From NCBI RefSeq assembly GCF_023638055.1, contig NZ_JAKRVY010000006.1, positions 147,805-211,804 on the forward strand: 64,000 nt of DNA. The letters run 5' to 3'. Positions 18,415 to 28,600 of this stretch are shown one piece after another. The notes under the pieces were generated by a model, which was given only the letters and a program-made list of their open reading frames with translations, was not told the origin of the DNA and did no database searches. This DNA comes from Natranaeroarchaeum aerophilus. Its GTDB lineage: Archaea > Halobacteriota > Halobacteria > Halobacteriales > Natronoarchaeaceae. The position numbers and the translations under genes were made by a program. The first letter of the stretch is position 1. The number at the start of each line of letters is the position of its first letter.

Positions 18415-19327
18415 AGAGGACATTCCGCTGGATATCACGGGTCACGACTCTCGCTCGGACAGCGAATCGCCGCTGCCCGAGGAGTTTGTCGACGACGAAG
18501 GGGATACGGGAAACGGTGACGACGTGACGGATACGGACGAGGACGGGGTCGAACCCGTCGAGTTGCTCGTCGGGATGGCCGAAGACGGCGAGATCGACCC
18601 GTGGGATATCGACATCGTCGCGGTCACCGACAAGTACCTCGATCTACTCGACGAAGCTGACCTCCGGACATCGGGACGAGCGCTGTTTTACGCGAGCGTC
18701 CTGTTGCGGATGAAAGGCGACCAGCTGCTTGCGGGGCCCGACGAGTCCGATCCGGAGCCCGAGCCATGGGAAACCGCCTTCGAGGAGGCTCCAGCCGATG
18801 CTCCCGCCGGGATCGATCCAGTTGCAGGACTCGAAGCCGAGATGGAGCGTCGGCTCGACCGCAAGAGTGCGCGTGGGAATCCCGAGACCCTGGACGAACT
18901 GGTCCGGGAACTGCGCGAGGCCGAGCGCAACTCGCGGTGGAAAGAATCCCGCGAGTACGACACCAGCGGCTCGCCACAGGGGTTCCAGCGCGGCACCCAG
19001 ACGCTGGATTACCACTCGGGTGATGATTTCCGGGCCGACGAAGAGCCGACCGAGGCGGAAGTAACCAGCAACACCCACGGTGAGGACATCGAGACGGTAA
19101 TCGAGGACGTCCATGCGACGCTGCGCGAACAGTACGAGGCGGGGCGTGCGGAGGTGCTCTACGCCGAAATTTCGACCGCGGGTGGCAGCCGCGTGATGAC
19201 GTATTTATCCTTGCTCTTTCTGGCGAACCGCGGGCACGTCCGGCTCGAACAGGACGAGCTGTTCGGCGACCTCTGGGTTCGGGATCCGAACGCGGTGACC
19301 GGCAGTGAAGAGGCAGTGGCGGACTGA
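18407..19327 (+). CDS. scpA: Segregation and condensation protein A (kleisin)
   Basis: The 306-residue protein has the kleisin N-terminal helical domain, recognisable by PVELLVGMAEDGEIDPWDIDIVAVTDKYL. The C-terminal winged helix (YAEISTAGGSRVMTYLSLLFLANRGHVRLEQDELFGDLWV) binds the SMC head. An acidic linker of about 130 residues joins them and is typical for salt-loving archaea. It overlaps smc by 8 bases. Kleisin closes the SMC ring. The first 40 residues are disordered and acidic. Confidence 0.92.
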   Translation: MTEEDIPLDITGHDSRSDSESPLPEEFVDDEGDTGNGDDVTDTDEDGVEPVELLVGMAEDGEIDPWDIDIVAVTDKYLDLLDEADLRTSGRALFYASVLLRMKGDQLLAGPDESDPEPEPWETAFEEAPADAPAGIDPVAGLEAEMERRLDRKSARGNPETLDELVRELREAERNSRWKESREYDTSGSPQGFQRGTQTLDYHSGDDFRADEEPTEAEVTSNTHGEDIETVIEDVHATLREQYEAGRAEVLYAEISTAGGSRVMTYLSLLFLANRGHVRLEQDELFGDLWVRDPNAVTGSEEAVAD

Positions 19328-19404
19328 CGAACCTCCGATCCCAGATTCGTTACTCATTCCATTTGAGAGAAAGTGTTATATTTTGTCGTGGTGTATGGTA
19401 TCGT

Positions 19405-19515
19405 ATGACACCCGAACGAATGCGTGAGCGGCTCGAAGAATCGGGAGACAGAATCGATCTCGACCGCTACGTCACTGCACTCCAGTACGTGCGGGACGAC
19501 GGGCGGCGTCGGTGA
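19405..19515 (+). CDS. Possible 36-residue basic small protein
   Basis: A 36-codon frame runs from ATG 19405 to TGA 19513-19515. It encodes a charged helix (MTPERMRERLEESG, then DRIDLDRYVTALQYVRDD) ending in three arginines. The gap between scpA and the phosphoribosyltransferase gene holds no other candidate. An AT-rich stretch TGTTATATTTTG at 19373-19384 is about 25 bases before the ATG, as for a leaderless gene. No homology is known to me and the frame could be chance, so this is a weak call resting on promoter spacing and composition. Confidence 0.35.
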   Translation: MTPERMRERLEESGDRIDLDRYVTALQYVRDDGRRR

Positions 19516-19540
19516 GCTGTGGAGCGGTAGACGGTCCCGT

Positions 19541-20248
19541 TCAGGAGAGCCGCCAGCAGTCCTCGCCCGCGTCAGTAGTTCCGGCGTACTCGATCTCTTC
19601 ACGGCGTTCCATCTCGGTGAGCACCTCGTCCATCCGACCGGGCTGTGCGATCTCCATCTCGATGCGCTGGACGTCGTGGAATGCGGCGAGATGGTGTCGC
19701 AACGACTCCTCGTCGAACGTCTCCTGATCGGCTTTCTCCATCACGCCGGTGAGGAGATCGATCATATCCTCGATGAAGTTCCAGGGATAGACGATCCACG
19801 CCCACTCGTCGAGTCGCTCCCCGACGAAGTCGGGCTGGAACTCGCTTGTACCGAGCAACTGGAGCGTCGCCGTTCGGACCTCGCCGGGGTTTCGCTCCTC
19901 GACGTACTCCTCGGCGCGTTTGATCGAGCCACCGGTGTCGGCGATGTCGTCGATGATCAACACGTCCTTACCCTCGACGCTTCCCTCGGGCATCGGATAG
20001 CGGACCTGTGGCTCGTCGGCTTTCTGTCCGGTGCCGACGTAGTGTTCCATCTTCAGGCTCGCCAGATCGTCGAGTCCAAGGAAGTCACAGAGACATCGCC
20101 CGGCGAACCATCCCCCACGGGCGAGCGCGACGACAACGTCCGGCTCGAACTCGGCGGTCTTGATGTCGTCGCTGACCTCGCGACAGAGCCCGTAAATGTA
20201 CTCCCAGTCGGTAATCGTGCAGTTGAAGTCGTCCGGAAGGTCGGACAT
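19541..20248 (-). CDS. Phosphoribosyltransferase (xanthine/guanine type)
   Basis: The 235-residue protein has a PRPP-binding loop VLIIDDIADTGGS near residues 103-115 and the strand VVALARGGWFAGRCLCDFLG, both typical of type I phosphoribosyltransferases. A C-terminal extension of about 80 residues follows the core. The pattern resembles xanthine/guanine phosphoribosyltransferases that salvage purine bases, but substrate choice cannot be read from sequence alone. The ATG at 20248 is preferred over the upstream one at 20269 because MSDLPDDFNCTITDWEYI gives the typical start. It is divergent from the PhzF-type gene. Confidence 0.82.
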   Translation of the reverse strand: MSDLPDDFNCTITDWEYIYGLCREVSDDIKTAEFEPDVVVALARGGWFAGRCLCDFLGLDDLASLKMEHYVGTGQKADEPQVRYPMPEGSVEGKDVLIIDDIADTGGSIKRAEEYVEERNPGEVRTATLQLLGTSEFQPDFVGERLDEWAWIVYPWNFIEDMIDLLTGVMEKADQETFDEESLRHHLAAFHDVQRIEMEIAQPGRMDEVLTEMERREEIEYAGTTDAGEDCWRLS

Positions 20249-20391
20249 CGGTATCACTCGGTAGGTCACACCGCAGTCTCTAAAGCAGTTGGGTTTGCGG
20301 TCGGACCGGCGGATCCACTCGCCGTACCGGGAGCGCCACCCCTTTTCCCGCGGTCGTCACCACTAATGCAGTGGTCCCCGTGTGTCCTGCC

Positions 20392-21303
20392 ATGAACGAC
20401 GAGGAGACGATCGAAGTCAGTCTGGTCGACGCGTTCACCGAGGAGCCACTGACCGGCAACGCCGCGGGAGTCGTCACCGAGGCAGACGATCTCGCGGACG
20501 AGCAGATGCAGGCCATCGCCCGGGAGCTATCGGTGAGCGAAACGGCGTTCGTAAGCGAGAGCGACGAGGCGGATCGGGCAATTCGCTACTTTACGCCGCA
20601 AGAAGAGGTCGATCTCTGCGGCCACGCGACTGTCGCCATGCACGCCCACCTGACCGAAACTGGCGCGATCGAACCGGGAACCCACACGCTCGCGACGAAC
20701 GTCGGCAGTATCGAGATCGAGGTTACCGACGACGGCGTCGTCTGGATGGGCGGTGACTCTCCGACGGTACGGCCGGTCGAGATCGAGTACGGACGACTGG
20801 CTGACGCGCTCGGGATCGACGAGATTGCGCTCAGCGAACCGGGGGTCGAACTGTCGCCCGCCGTCGCCTCGACCGGTGAACCGTTCCTGATGGTCCCGGT
20901 CACGTATCTTCAGGCGTTGCTAAACGCCGAACCGGACGACGCCGCGATCGACGAACTCTGTGCCGCGGTCGACGCCACCGGGATCTACGCGTTCACGTTC
21001 GACGCGCTCGATCCCGACTCGACGCTGCACGCCCGGGCGTTCGCGTCGCCGGTGGGCATATCGGAAGATCCCGTAACGGGGACAGCAAGCGCGGCAGCCG
21101 GAGCCTACCTCCGAGAGATGAACGCCTTTGGGGGCGAGCTTCCCGAGGAGATGCTGTTCGAGCAAGGGCACGTGCTAGATCGTCCGGGCACAGTTCGCGT
21201 TCGGGTGGGTGACGGGATTCGGGTCGGCGGCCACGCGGTTACTTCTCTGGAGGGTGAACTGGCGGTTCCGCCGGCCGAAGACGACGAGATCGTCGAGGTG
21301 TAG
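20392..21303 (+). CDS. PhzF family isomerase-like protein
   Basis: This is a 303-residue protein of the PhzF/DAP epimerase-like fold. It begins EVSLVDAFTEEPLTGNAAGVV and carries SVSETAFVSE, whose glutamate is the usual catalytic acid. The typical YFTPQEEVDLCGHATVAMHA and EDPVTGTASAAAGAYL motifs follow. Most family members have no assigned substrate, and phenazine synthesis is not implied because no other phz genes are present. The start at ATG 20392 removes seven residues that do not match the family. It is transcribed alone. Confidence 0.88.
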   Translation: MNDEETIEVSLVDAFTEEPLTGNAAGVVTEADDLADEQMQAIARELSVSETAFVSESDEADRAIRYFTPQEEVDLCGHATVAMHAHLTETGAIEPGTHTLATNVGSIEIEVTDDGVVWMGGDSPTVRPVEIEYGRLADALGIDEIALSEPGVELSPAVASTGEPFLMVPVTYLQALLNAEPDDAAIDELCAAVDATGIYAFTFDALDPDSTLHARAFASPVGISEDPVTGTASAAAGAYLREMNAFGGELPEEMLFEQGHVLDRPGTVRVRVGDGIRVGGHAVTSLEGELAVPPAEDDEIVEV

Positions 21304-21322
21304 TTGGAACGGGTCGGTCCCG

Positions 21323-21847
21323 CTACTGATTGTCTGTCGGCGTGTTCGTCGGCTGGTCGGGCGTCGGCGGCTCGTCGCCAGTATCCGGTTCGGTCGGCGT
21401 CGGATCGCCCTCGTCCTCCAGATCAGTCGTCAGGGCCTCGGCGTGTTCGTCGACGCCGAGGCGACCGACCTGCTGGCGCGTCGTCTCGACGTCGGCGTGG
21501 ATGTCGGCGAGTCGGTCGTCCAGCACGTCGAGGATCTCACTTTTGACCGTCTGGGTGTCGAACCGATCGGCCATCTCCGACTCCGTGGCCTCCGTAAGCG
21601 TCATGTAGAACGCTGCGGTCTTGCCGATCTGCCAGACCACGAATCCAAACAGGATCAACAGGGATCCGAGCACGATGTTCGTAATCTCGATCGATCCCCC
21701 ACCGGACTGGCCCGGGAGCTGACTCATGACGATGTCTACGAAGCCGAACCACACTCCTGTCACGGCGAGCGCGAGGCCGAGAAGGAACGAGACGAGTGCG
21801 ATACCACGGTAGTAGATTGTCCATCGTAACGCTTCTGTCAGTTGCAT
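21323..21847 (-). CDS. Two-span membrane protein with acidic tail
   Basis: The 174-residue protein has two membrane segments (GIALVSFLLGLALAVTGVWFGF and ITNIVLGSLLILFGFVVWQIG), a helical region with heptads (about 90-135) and a disordered tail of Thr, Pro, Asp and Glu. No catalytic motif was recognised. It converges closely with the PhzF-type gene (19 bases between stops) and is divergent from ppsA. The family is uncharacterised; it is clearly coding because of the strong hydrophobic pattern. Confidence 0.75.
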   Translation of the reverse strand: MQLTEALRWTIYYRGIALVSFLLGLALAVTGVWFGFVDIVMSQLPGQSGGGSIEITNIVLGSLLILFGFVVWQIGKTAAFYMTLTEATESEMADRFDTQTVKSEILDVLDDRLADIHADVETTRQQVGRLGVDEHAEALTTDLEDEGDPTPTEPDTGDEPPTPDQPTNTPTDNQ

Positions 21848-21916
21848 CGCCGGAAACCATTCACTCTGACTTAATAAACGTTGGTCGGAAGATCTATTCA
21901 GGGGCTGTGGAAGAGC

Positions 21917-21932
21917 TACTCGCTACCGAGTA
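21917..21932. promoter_or_regulatory. TrmB-like binding site upstream of ppsA
   Basis: The sequence reads TACT-CGCTACC-GAGTA. This matches the TACT-N7/8-GAGTA consensus described for the sugar-responsive regulator TrmB of Halobacterium salinarum. It is embedded in a perfect 7-bp inverted repeat with a 4-base spacer (21916-21933, CTACTCG/CGAGTAG). An AT-rich TATTTAT follows directly at 21934-21940. The site ends 60 bases before the ppsA ATG. In H. salinarum, ppsA is a TrmB target and sites upstream of TATA are linked to activation when sugar is absent. The match is direct; regulation here is inferred. Confidence 0.75.
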
Positions 21933-21992
21933 GTATTTATCATGATCGTTCCGGTAAATTATTGTCTTCGCTCGTAATCACTCCGAGTACAG

Positions 21993-24335
21993 ATGCCAGT
22001 ATATTGGCTGGACGAGATAGGGGGAGACGATCTGGATATTGTCGGTGGTAAAGGAGCATCGCTCGGCGAGATGACGGGAGCGGGCCTCCCCGTTCCGCCG
22101 GGGTTCGTGGTTAGTGCCGGAACGTATCGGCTGTTTATCGAAGAGGCGGGTATCGACGACGAACTGTTCTCCGTCGTCGACGTCGATGTCGAAGATTCGG
22201 CTGTGCTGGCCGATGCAGCGGAGCGAGCGCAGACGCTGATCGTCGAGACGGAGTTCCCCGAGGATGTACGGACGGAGATACTCGACGCGTACCGTTCGAT
22301 CGGAGTCAGTGACGGGAGTGAACGAACGGAGCCGTTCGTCGCGGTCCGGTCGAGTGCAACAGCAGAGGACCTGCCGGACGCGAGTTTCGCTGGGCAACAG
22401 GAGACGTTTCTCAATATCCGCGAGGAGGGCCTGCTCGAACGGATCCGCGAGTGCTGGGCATCGCTGTTCACACAGCGGGCGATCTACTACCGGCAGAAAC
22501 AGGGGTTCGACCACAGGAGCGTAAACATCGCAGTCGTTGTCCAGCGAATGGTGGACGCGGATCGGAGCGGTGTGCTCTTTACGAGTCACCCCTCGACAGG
22601 GGATCCCAGAATGATCGTCGAGGCGGCGTGGGGACTGGGCGAGGCCGTCGTCTCTGGTGCCGTCTCGCCGGACAACTACGTGATTGATCGAGCGGACGGG
22701 GATGTCCTCACCGCGACGGTCGCGGACAAGAAGGTCATGCACGTCAGAGACGCAGAAACCGGTGAGACTGTCGAGAGCTCCGTTCCCGAACACCGGCGAC
22801 AGCAACGGGTCCTCTCGGACGAGGAGCTCCACGAACTGGTCGCCCTCGGCGAGCGCGTCGAAGACCACTACGGAAGCCCACAGGACGTCGAGTGGGCGAT
22901 CGTGGACGGCGAGCTATTTTTGCTTCAGTCCCGTCCCATCACGACGATCGGCGAGGGAGAGGACCGGGAGGGCGTGACCGCATCGACTACTGACGTACTC
23001 GATACTGGCACACCAGACAGTGGTACAACCGATGGGAGCGGGACGGTTTCGGAGGAGACGGGTGAAGGCGAGGAGCTTATCAACGGACTCGGTGCGAGTC
23101 CGGGAACGGTCACGGGTCCGGTACGGGTCGTCGACAGGCTCGACGAACTCGACAGGGTCAACGAGGGCGACGTAATCGTGACCGAGATGACGACGCCAGA
23201 CATGGTCCCTGCGATGAAACGGGCTGCAGGGATCGTCACCGACGAAGGTGGGATGACGAGCCATGCGGCGATCATCTCCCGGGAGCTGGGCGTGCCCGCC
23301 GTGGTCGGAACGCAGAGTGCGACGGTCCAGCTTGATGACGGGCAGGTAGTCACTCTCGACGGCAAGCGGGGAGCCATCACGAGTGGAACCAGCGCGAGTA
23401 GTTCGGAGCCCACCCCAGATGTCGAGGCGATGCCCGCGGAGACGAAGCCGATGACCGCGACCGAGGTAAAAGTCAACCTCTCGGTCCCGGACGCTGCGGA
23501 ACGTGCGGCCGCGCTGGGTGCGGATGGTGTCGGACTGCTACGGATCGAACACATGGTGCTGTCGCTCGACAAGACGCCCGAGCGCTACGTTGCTGATCAC
23601 GGTGCCGACGCGTACGTCGACGAACTGATCGACGGGATTCGAACGGTCGCAGATGCGTTTTACCCCCGCTCCGTCCGGGTCCGGACGCTCGACGCGCCAA
23701 CCGACGAGTTCCGTGAACTACAGGGTGGGGACGACGAACCCCACGAGCACAATCCGATGCTCGGCTACCGGGGGATCAGGCGGAGCCTCGACAGGCCAGA
23801 CGTGTTCCGTCACGAACTTGAGGCCGTAAAGCGCCTGCACGAGATGGGCTACGATAACATCGAGATAATGTTCCCGCTCGTGACCGATGCGGATGACGTG
23901 CGTCGTGTTCGTTCTCTGCTGTCGGAGGTCGGGATCGATCCGGACAAACGTAACTGGGGCGTGATGATCGAGACGCCTGCGAGCGCGCTTCAGATCGAGG
24001 AAATAGCGGATGAAGGGATCGACTTCGCCTCGTTCGGGACGAACGATCTCACCCAGTACACGCTTGCCGTCGACCGAAACAACGAGGTCGTCGCGGATCG
24101 GTTCGACGAACTTCACCCGGCAGTGCTTGAGCTGATAGAGTCGACGATTGCAACCTGTCGCGAACACGGCGTCGACACCAGCATCTGTGGGCAGGCCGGA
24201 TCGAAACCGGAGATGGTCGAGTTTCTCGTCAAGGCGGGCGTCTCCTCGATCAGTGCGAATATCGACGCGGTGCGGGACGTCCAGCGGGAAATAAAACGGG
24301 TTGAGCAGCGCCTACTCCTCGACTCCGTCCGGTGA
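21993..24335 (+). CDS. ppsA: Phosphoenolpyruvate synthase
   Basis: The 780-residue enzyme makes PEP, AMP and phosphate from pyruvate and ATP in gluconeogenesis. It has the N-terminal ATP-grasp domain (GGKGASLGEMTGAGLPVPPGFVV and RSSATAEDLPDASFAGQQET). The swivelling phosphohistidine domain has the catalytic histidine near residue 424 in GGMTSHAAIISREL. The C-terminal PEP-binding barrel ends in TSICGQAGSKPEM. A low-complexity linker of Thr, Ser, Gly and Glu (about 330-362) lies between the first two domains. The gene is transcribed alone and has a TrmB-like site in its promoter, so induction without sugar is likely. Confidence 0.93.
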   Translation: MPVYWLDEIGGDDLDIVGGKGASLGEMTGAGLPVPPGFVVSAGTYRLFIEEAGIDDELFSVVDVDVEDSAVLADAAERAQTLIVETEFPEDVRTEILDAYRSIGVSDGSERTEPFVAVRSSATAEDLPDASFAGQQETFLNIREEGLLERIRECWASLFTQRAIYYRQKQGFDHRSVNIAVVVQRMVDADRSGVLFTSHPSTGDPRMIVEAAWGLGEAVVSGAVSPDNYVIDRADGDVLTATVADKKVMHVRDAETGETVESSVPEHRRQQRVLSDEELHELVALGERVEDHYGSPQDVEWAIVDGELFLLQSRPITTIGEGEDREGVTASTTDVLDTGTPDSGTTDGSGTVSEETGEGEELINGLGASPGTVTGPVRVVDRLDELDRVNEGDVIVTEMTTPDMVPAMKRAAGIVTDEGGMTSHAAIISRELGVPAVVGTQSATVQLDDGQVVTLDGKRGAITSGTSASSSEPTPDVEAMPAETKPMTATEVKVNLSVPDAAERAAALGADGVGLLRIEHMVLSLDKTPERYVADHGADAYVDELIDGIRTVADAFYPRSVRVRTLDAPTDEFRELQGGDDEPHEHNPMLGYRGIRRSLDRPDVFRHELEAVKRLHEMGYDNIEIMFPLVTDADDVRRVRSLLSEVGIDPDKRNWGVMIETPASALQIEEIADEGIDFASFGTNDLTQYTLAVDRNNEVVADRFDELHPAVLELIESTIATCREHGVDTSICGQAGSKPEMVEFLVKAGVSSISANIDAVRDVQREIKRVEQRLLLDSVR

Positions 24336-24345
24336 ACTGACCGAA

Positions 24346-24577
24346 TCGACCGGTAGCCCCCACGCTTTTCCGTGCTGTCGTGGCTGATTCACAGGAGTGG
24401 CAAGATCGGGACGAACTCGTTTAGGATGCCGATCAGCACCCGGATGGACGTGTCCAGCTAGCTGAGGAGGAGTTGCGTTCCGAGTCGTTCCCCGTCGTCG
24501 AAACTGTACGTTTATTGGGATCGGCACGAAAGACCGCGGGCATGAGCGATGCGGATTCACGAGGGTCGAGTCGATGA
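24346..24577 (+). pseudogene. Possible remnant reading frame with an internal stop
   Basis: In one frame the gap between ppsA and the pantoate kinase gene reads as plausible acidic protein (for example ADSQEWQDRDELV, then after a TAG at about 24421 DADQHPDGRVQLAEEELRSE). It ends in a TGA at 24575-24577 that overlaps the kinase ATG. This could be a decayed gene or chance in GC-rich DNA. A short in-frame ATG at 24542 would give an 11-codon leader overlapping the kinase start. No family was recognised. Confidence 0.2.
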
Positions 24578-25401
24578 CCGACGAAGCGACGGTGTTCGTC
24601 CCGGGACATATTACGGGATTTTTCACCATCTCGGAGGACGACGATCCGACGAAAGCCGGGTCACAGGGCGCTGGCCTGGCACTGTCCGATGGCGTGACCG
24701 TCACCGTGCGGGCGGCCGACGAGCGTGCCGTGTATCTCGACGATACCAGTATCGAGGTCGAATCGGTCGACCGCGTCCTCGACGCCCTGAACGCGGACGT
24801 GCTCGTCGATGCAGAAAGCGACCTGCCGCTGGGTGCTGGGTTTGGTGTTTCGGGGGCACTCGCGCTGGGGGCAGCGATTGCGACCAATCGGGTTCTGGAT
24901 CGGGGGCTCTCGGAGAACGAATTGATCACTATCGCACACGGTGCGGAAGTACAGGCGGGGACTGGCCTCGGCGATGTCGTTGCCCAGGCGAAAGGCGGGA
25001 TTCCGATCAGACTCGAACCGGGCGGCCCACAGCACAACATGCTCGATGCGGTTCCATCGCGCGCCCGAGTAGAATACCTGCACTATGACGAGCTATCGAC
25101 GGAGTCGGTGCTCGACGAGCGCGGCGAGCAGCTCAACAGCGCCGGAGAAAAGGCACTCTCACTGCTCGTACAGGAACCGACCCTTTCGAGTTTCATCTAC
25201 GCCTCGCGTGGGTTCGCACGGGAAGCAGAGTTACTGACGCCACGGGTCGCCACAGTCATCGACGATGTCAGCGACGCTGGCGGTCAGGCCTCCATGGCGA
25301 TGCTCGGTGAAACGGTGTTCGCACTGGGATCGGGACTCTCCGATGCGGGCTACGAGCCGGAAAGCTGTAGCACGTATCCGGCTGGCGCAGTGTTCCAGTG
25401 A
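24574..25401 (+). CDS. Pantoate kinase (GHMP family)
   Basis: The 275-residue protein fits the archaeal pantoate kinase, which phosphorylates pantoate in the archaeal route to coenzyme A (it replaces the bacterial pantothenate synthetase/kinase pair). It begins ATVFVPGHITGFFTI and has the GHMP ATP loop DLPLGAGFGVSGALALGAAI near residues 85-105 and the motif GTGLGDVVAQAKGG. Its partner phosphopantothenate synthetase is not adjacent, which is slightly unusual. The ATG at 24574 sits 238 bases after ppsA. GHMP membership is strong, and the substrate rests on the overall resemblance. Confidence 0.83.
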   Translation: MTDEATVFVPGHITGFFTISEDDDPTKAGSQGAGLALSDGVTVTVRAADERAVYLDDTSIEVESVDRVLDALNADVLVDAESDLPLGAGFGVSGALALGAAIATNRVLDRGLSENELITIAHGAEVQAGTGLGDVVAQAKGGIPIRLEPGGPQHNMLDAVPSRARVEYLHYDELSTESVLDERGEQLNSAGEKALSLLVQEPTLSSFIYASRGFAREAELLTPRVATVIDDVSDAGGQASMAMLGETVFALGSGLSDAGYEPESCSTYPAGAVFQ

Positions 25402-25502
25402 CTCCAGATGCCGAACTGGAAGTGAGGACATGTGAACTTTTCAATCGGTGAATGACACCTCTCGTTCCCTGGGGTTGATTTTTCATATAACTACTATACA
25501 CA

Positions 25503-25516
25503 GCAAAAATTTTTGC
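25503..25516. promoter_or_regulatory. Perfect 14-bp palindrome GCAAAAATTTTTGC
   Basis: A perfect dyad lies in the AT-rich 249-base gap between pantoate kinase and the pilus operon, about 135 bases before the ATPase start. It may be a terminator for the upstream gene (it contains a T5 run) or an operator for the pilus operon. Its distance from the ATG makes the terminator reading slightly more likely. Evidence is pattern and position only. Confidence 0.4.
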
Positions 25517-25650
25517 TTTTGAATCAGCAAACTACATCACATAGCGTCTACAACCGGATATATCGCGAAACTGCAGTCGTTGCATCTCCAGTTATCATTA
25601 ATAATAATTGCCGGAAGGTTTTTTGATTGATCAGGTAAAGGTGGTAGCGA

Positions 25651-28600
25651 ATGGCTATTGATGACGCCGACCAGTCGGGGTCACGTGGATTCGAATCCGC
25701 CGATGAGTCGGCCGCTCCCGCCGAGGACGAGCAGGAGTCGTCCTCGGATGCTGTGCGTGTCGGGGAGTACACGTGGGCCGATTTTATGGAGGAGTTTGGC
25801 TACGGTGATGAAGTCGACGATCTCTATCCGGATCCCCCCGAAGAAGAACTCGGTCTGGACAGTGGCGAAGACGAGGAGCTCGAGCCGCCGAAGCCGACTG
25901 GCGATGACTGGCAGAATACGTCGCTCGATCCGGCCACCTATCTCGGGTTCCAGCCGGACGGCTTTACCGATGTTGTCGCCGACTTTGCCGCACCGTGGGC
26001 GAAAGACTGGGACCGGACGCTCTGGTCGTATATCGACCCGATGCAGACTGCCGCGGTCAAAGACGAGTACGAGTGGGAACACTTCAAACAGGAGTTCTAC
26101 TACGAGGGCCGTGGTACGGACGTCAAAGCGCCCAAGAACTCGGATGGCGAGCCGGTTCCCTGGGAACCATCGGACTATCTGGGCTTCGATCCGGACACCG
26201 TAGAGGGCCGTCTACATGCCGGTGGCGACCGGGCGGAGATACTCTCCGATCTCATCGATGAACGAACGGTCAACGTTCGCGAGGAGGTCGAGGAAGACGA
26301 GTTTTTCACTACCGACAGTGGCTACACAACGGTCGTCAATCGGTACGATCTCGAAAAGGCCGTGCCGATGGCCAAAAAGCTCCACTTTCGCGAGGAGAAC
26401 CGGTACTGGGTCAACAAACCCTACGCCTTCGTCATCCTCTTTCACTCCGAGAAGGAAAACGAGAAAAAGTACTACCTGATCGAGCCCCACCAGAACGAGA
26501 TCGAGGACAATCTCCGGGACTTCCTCACTGGAAAGCTCCGGACGGCGATCAAGTACGCTGACGACGAGATAGCGACCGCCGGTGACGAGGAAAGTCGTAA
26601 GGACGTCCTTGATCGAGAGACAAAGCGGCTTCTCAGACGCTACGATCTGTTCAGCGCTACCGCCGACCAGGAAAGCGGCATCGTCGACGAAATCAAGAAG
26701 CTGATGGGGAAAGACGTCGAAGATGACGATGAGGAGCGGCAACTAGAGGGGATCGAGGTCCGCCCGGAACCCGCCGTCCTTGCCGACGATCCGGAGTCAC
26801 TAACGGAGTATCAGGTCGAGAAGCTGCTCTACCTGCTGAAACGTGACTTCATCGGTTACGAGCGGATCGACGGTATCAAACACGACATCAACGTCGAGGA
26901 TATCTCCTGTGACGGCTACAACTCGCCCGTCTTCGTCTATCACACCGACTACGAGCAGATTATATCGAACGTCTATCACGAGGAGGACGAACTGGACGAC
27001 TTCGTCGTCAAACTGGCCCAGCGTTCCGGGAAGGGTATCAGCAAGCGGCGTCCACAGGTCGACGCCACGCTGCCCGATGGCTCACGATCACAGCTCACAC
27101 TGGGCCGGGAAGTGTCCGACCACGGGACGAACTACACGATCCGGCAGTTCAAAGACGTCCCCTTTACGCCGATCGACCTGATCAACTGGAACACCTTCAG
27201 CCTCGACGAGATGGCCTTCCTCTGGCTCTGTATCGAGAACCACAAGAGCCTGATCTTTGCCGGCGGTACCGCATCTGGGAAGACGACCAGCCTGAATGCA
27301 GTGTCGCTGTTCATCCCCTCGAACACCAAGATCGTCTCCATCGAGGACACCCGGGAGGTCGAGTTGCCACAGCGAAACTGGATCGCCAGCATCACTCGAC
27401 CCTCCTTCTCCGACGACGACGAGGGCGACGTCGACGAGTTCGACCTGCTGGAGGCCGCACTGCGACAGCGCCCTGATTACATCGTCATGGGTGAGATCCG
27501 TGGTGAGGAGGGTCGGACGCTGTTTCAGGTCATGTCGACCGGCCACACCACCTACACGACGTTCCACGCAGACAGCGTCGGTGAGGTGCTCAAACGGTTC
27601 ACGACCGAACCGATCAACGTCTCGAAGACGATGTTCACGGCGCTGGATCTGGTCTCGATCCAGACCCAGACACGGGTACAGGGTCACAAGGTCCGTCGGA
27701 ACAAGGAACTCACCGAGGTCAACCACTACGACGCCGAGAACGACGAGATCAACGTTCAGGATGTCTATCAGTGGCAGGCCGAGACCGACGAGTTCCTCAA
27801 GATGGGTGAGTCGAACACCTTAGAAGAGATCAAGTTCGATCGTGGGTGGGGTCAGGAGCGACTCGAGCGGGAGCTGGAGGAACGGCGGACGATCCTGGCG
27901 TACCTGATCAAGAACGATCTCAGCGAGTACAGCAAGGTCGCGGCGACGATCCAGGCGTACATCAACGATCCGGACACCATTCTCACGCTGATCGCCAACG
28001 GACAGCTAGAGGACAGTCTGGAGGACCTCCGCGAGATGGAAAGCGTTCTGATCGATGTCGATCCCGAAAAGGAAGCGCTTGTTCCGCGCCCATCCGCCAA
28101 CGAGGAAGGGATGAACGAGGCCACAGACATTCTCGAACGCGCACAGGAGTCGATCTTCGAGGAGTATCGTGGGAAGACGCCGAGCGGACTCTCTACCACG
28201 TTGGACGACATGGCAGAGCCGGAGGACACGGAGGTCACCGGCGAGACCGACGAGTTCGAGTTCGACGCGGCGGACGACGCGTTCGGCGTGGATGAAGACA
28301 GCTTCGACTTCGGTATGGACGATGTCGACGATCCTGGCTGGCTCTCGGAGGAGGACGGGTTCTTCTTCGGCGGCGACGATGTAACAGGGGAAGCGAGTGC
28401 GGACGCGGGCGGAGCCGATACGGTTGCAACGGATGCACGGGATGCGATCGAGAACCTTTCGGCAGAGGCTACCGATGTCGAGGATACCACGGAGTCAGGG
28501 TCCGACCTACCGGCGACCGTCCCTGACGAGGAGTCCGAAGAGACTGCGACTGCCGATTCGACCGCCCCGGACGCATCGGGAACGGCTCCCTCACCTCCGG

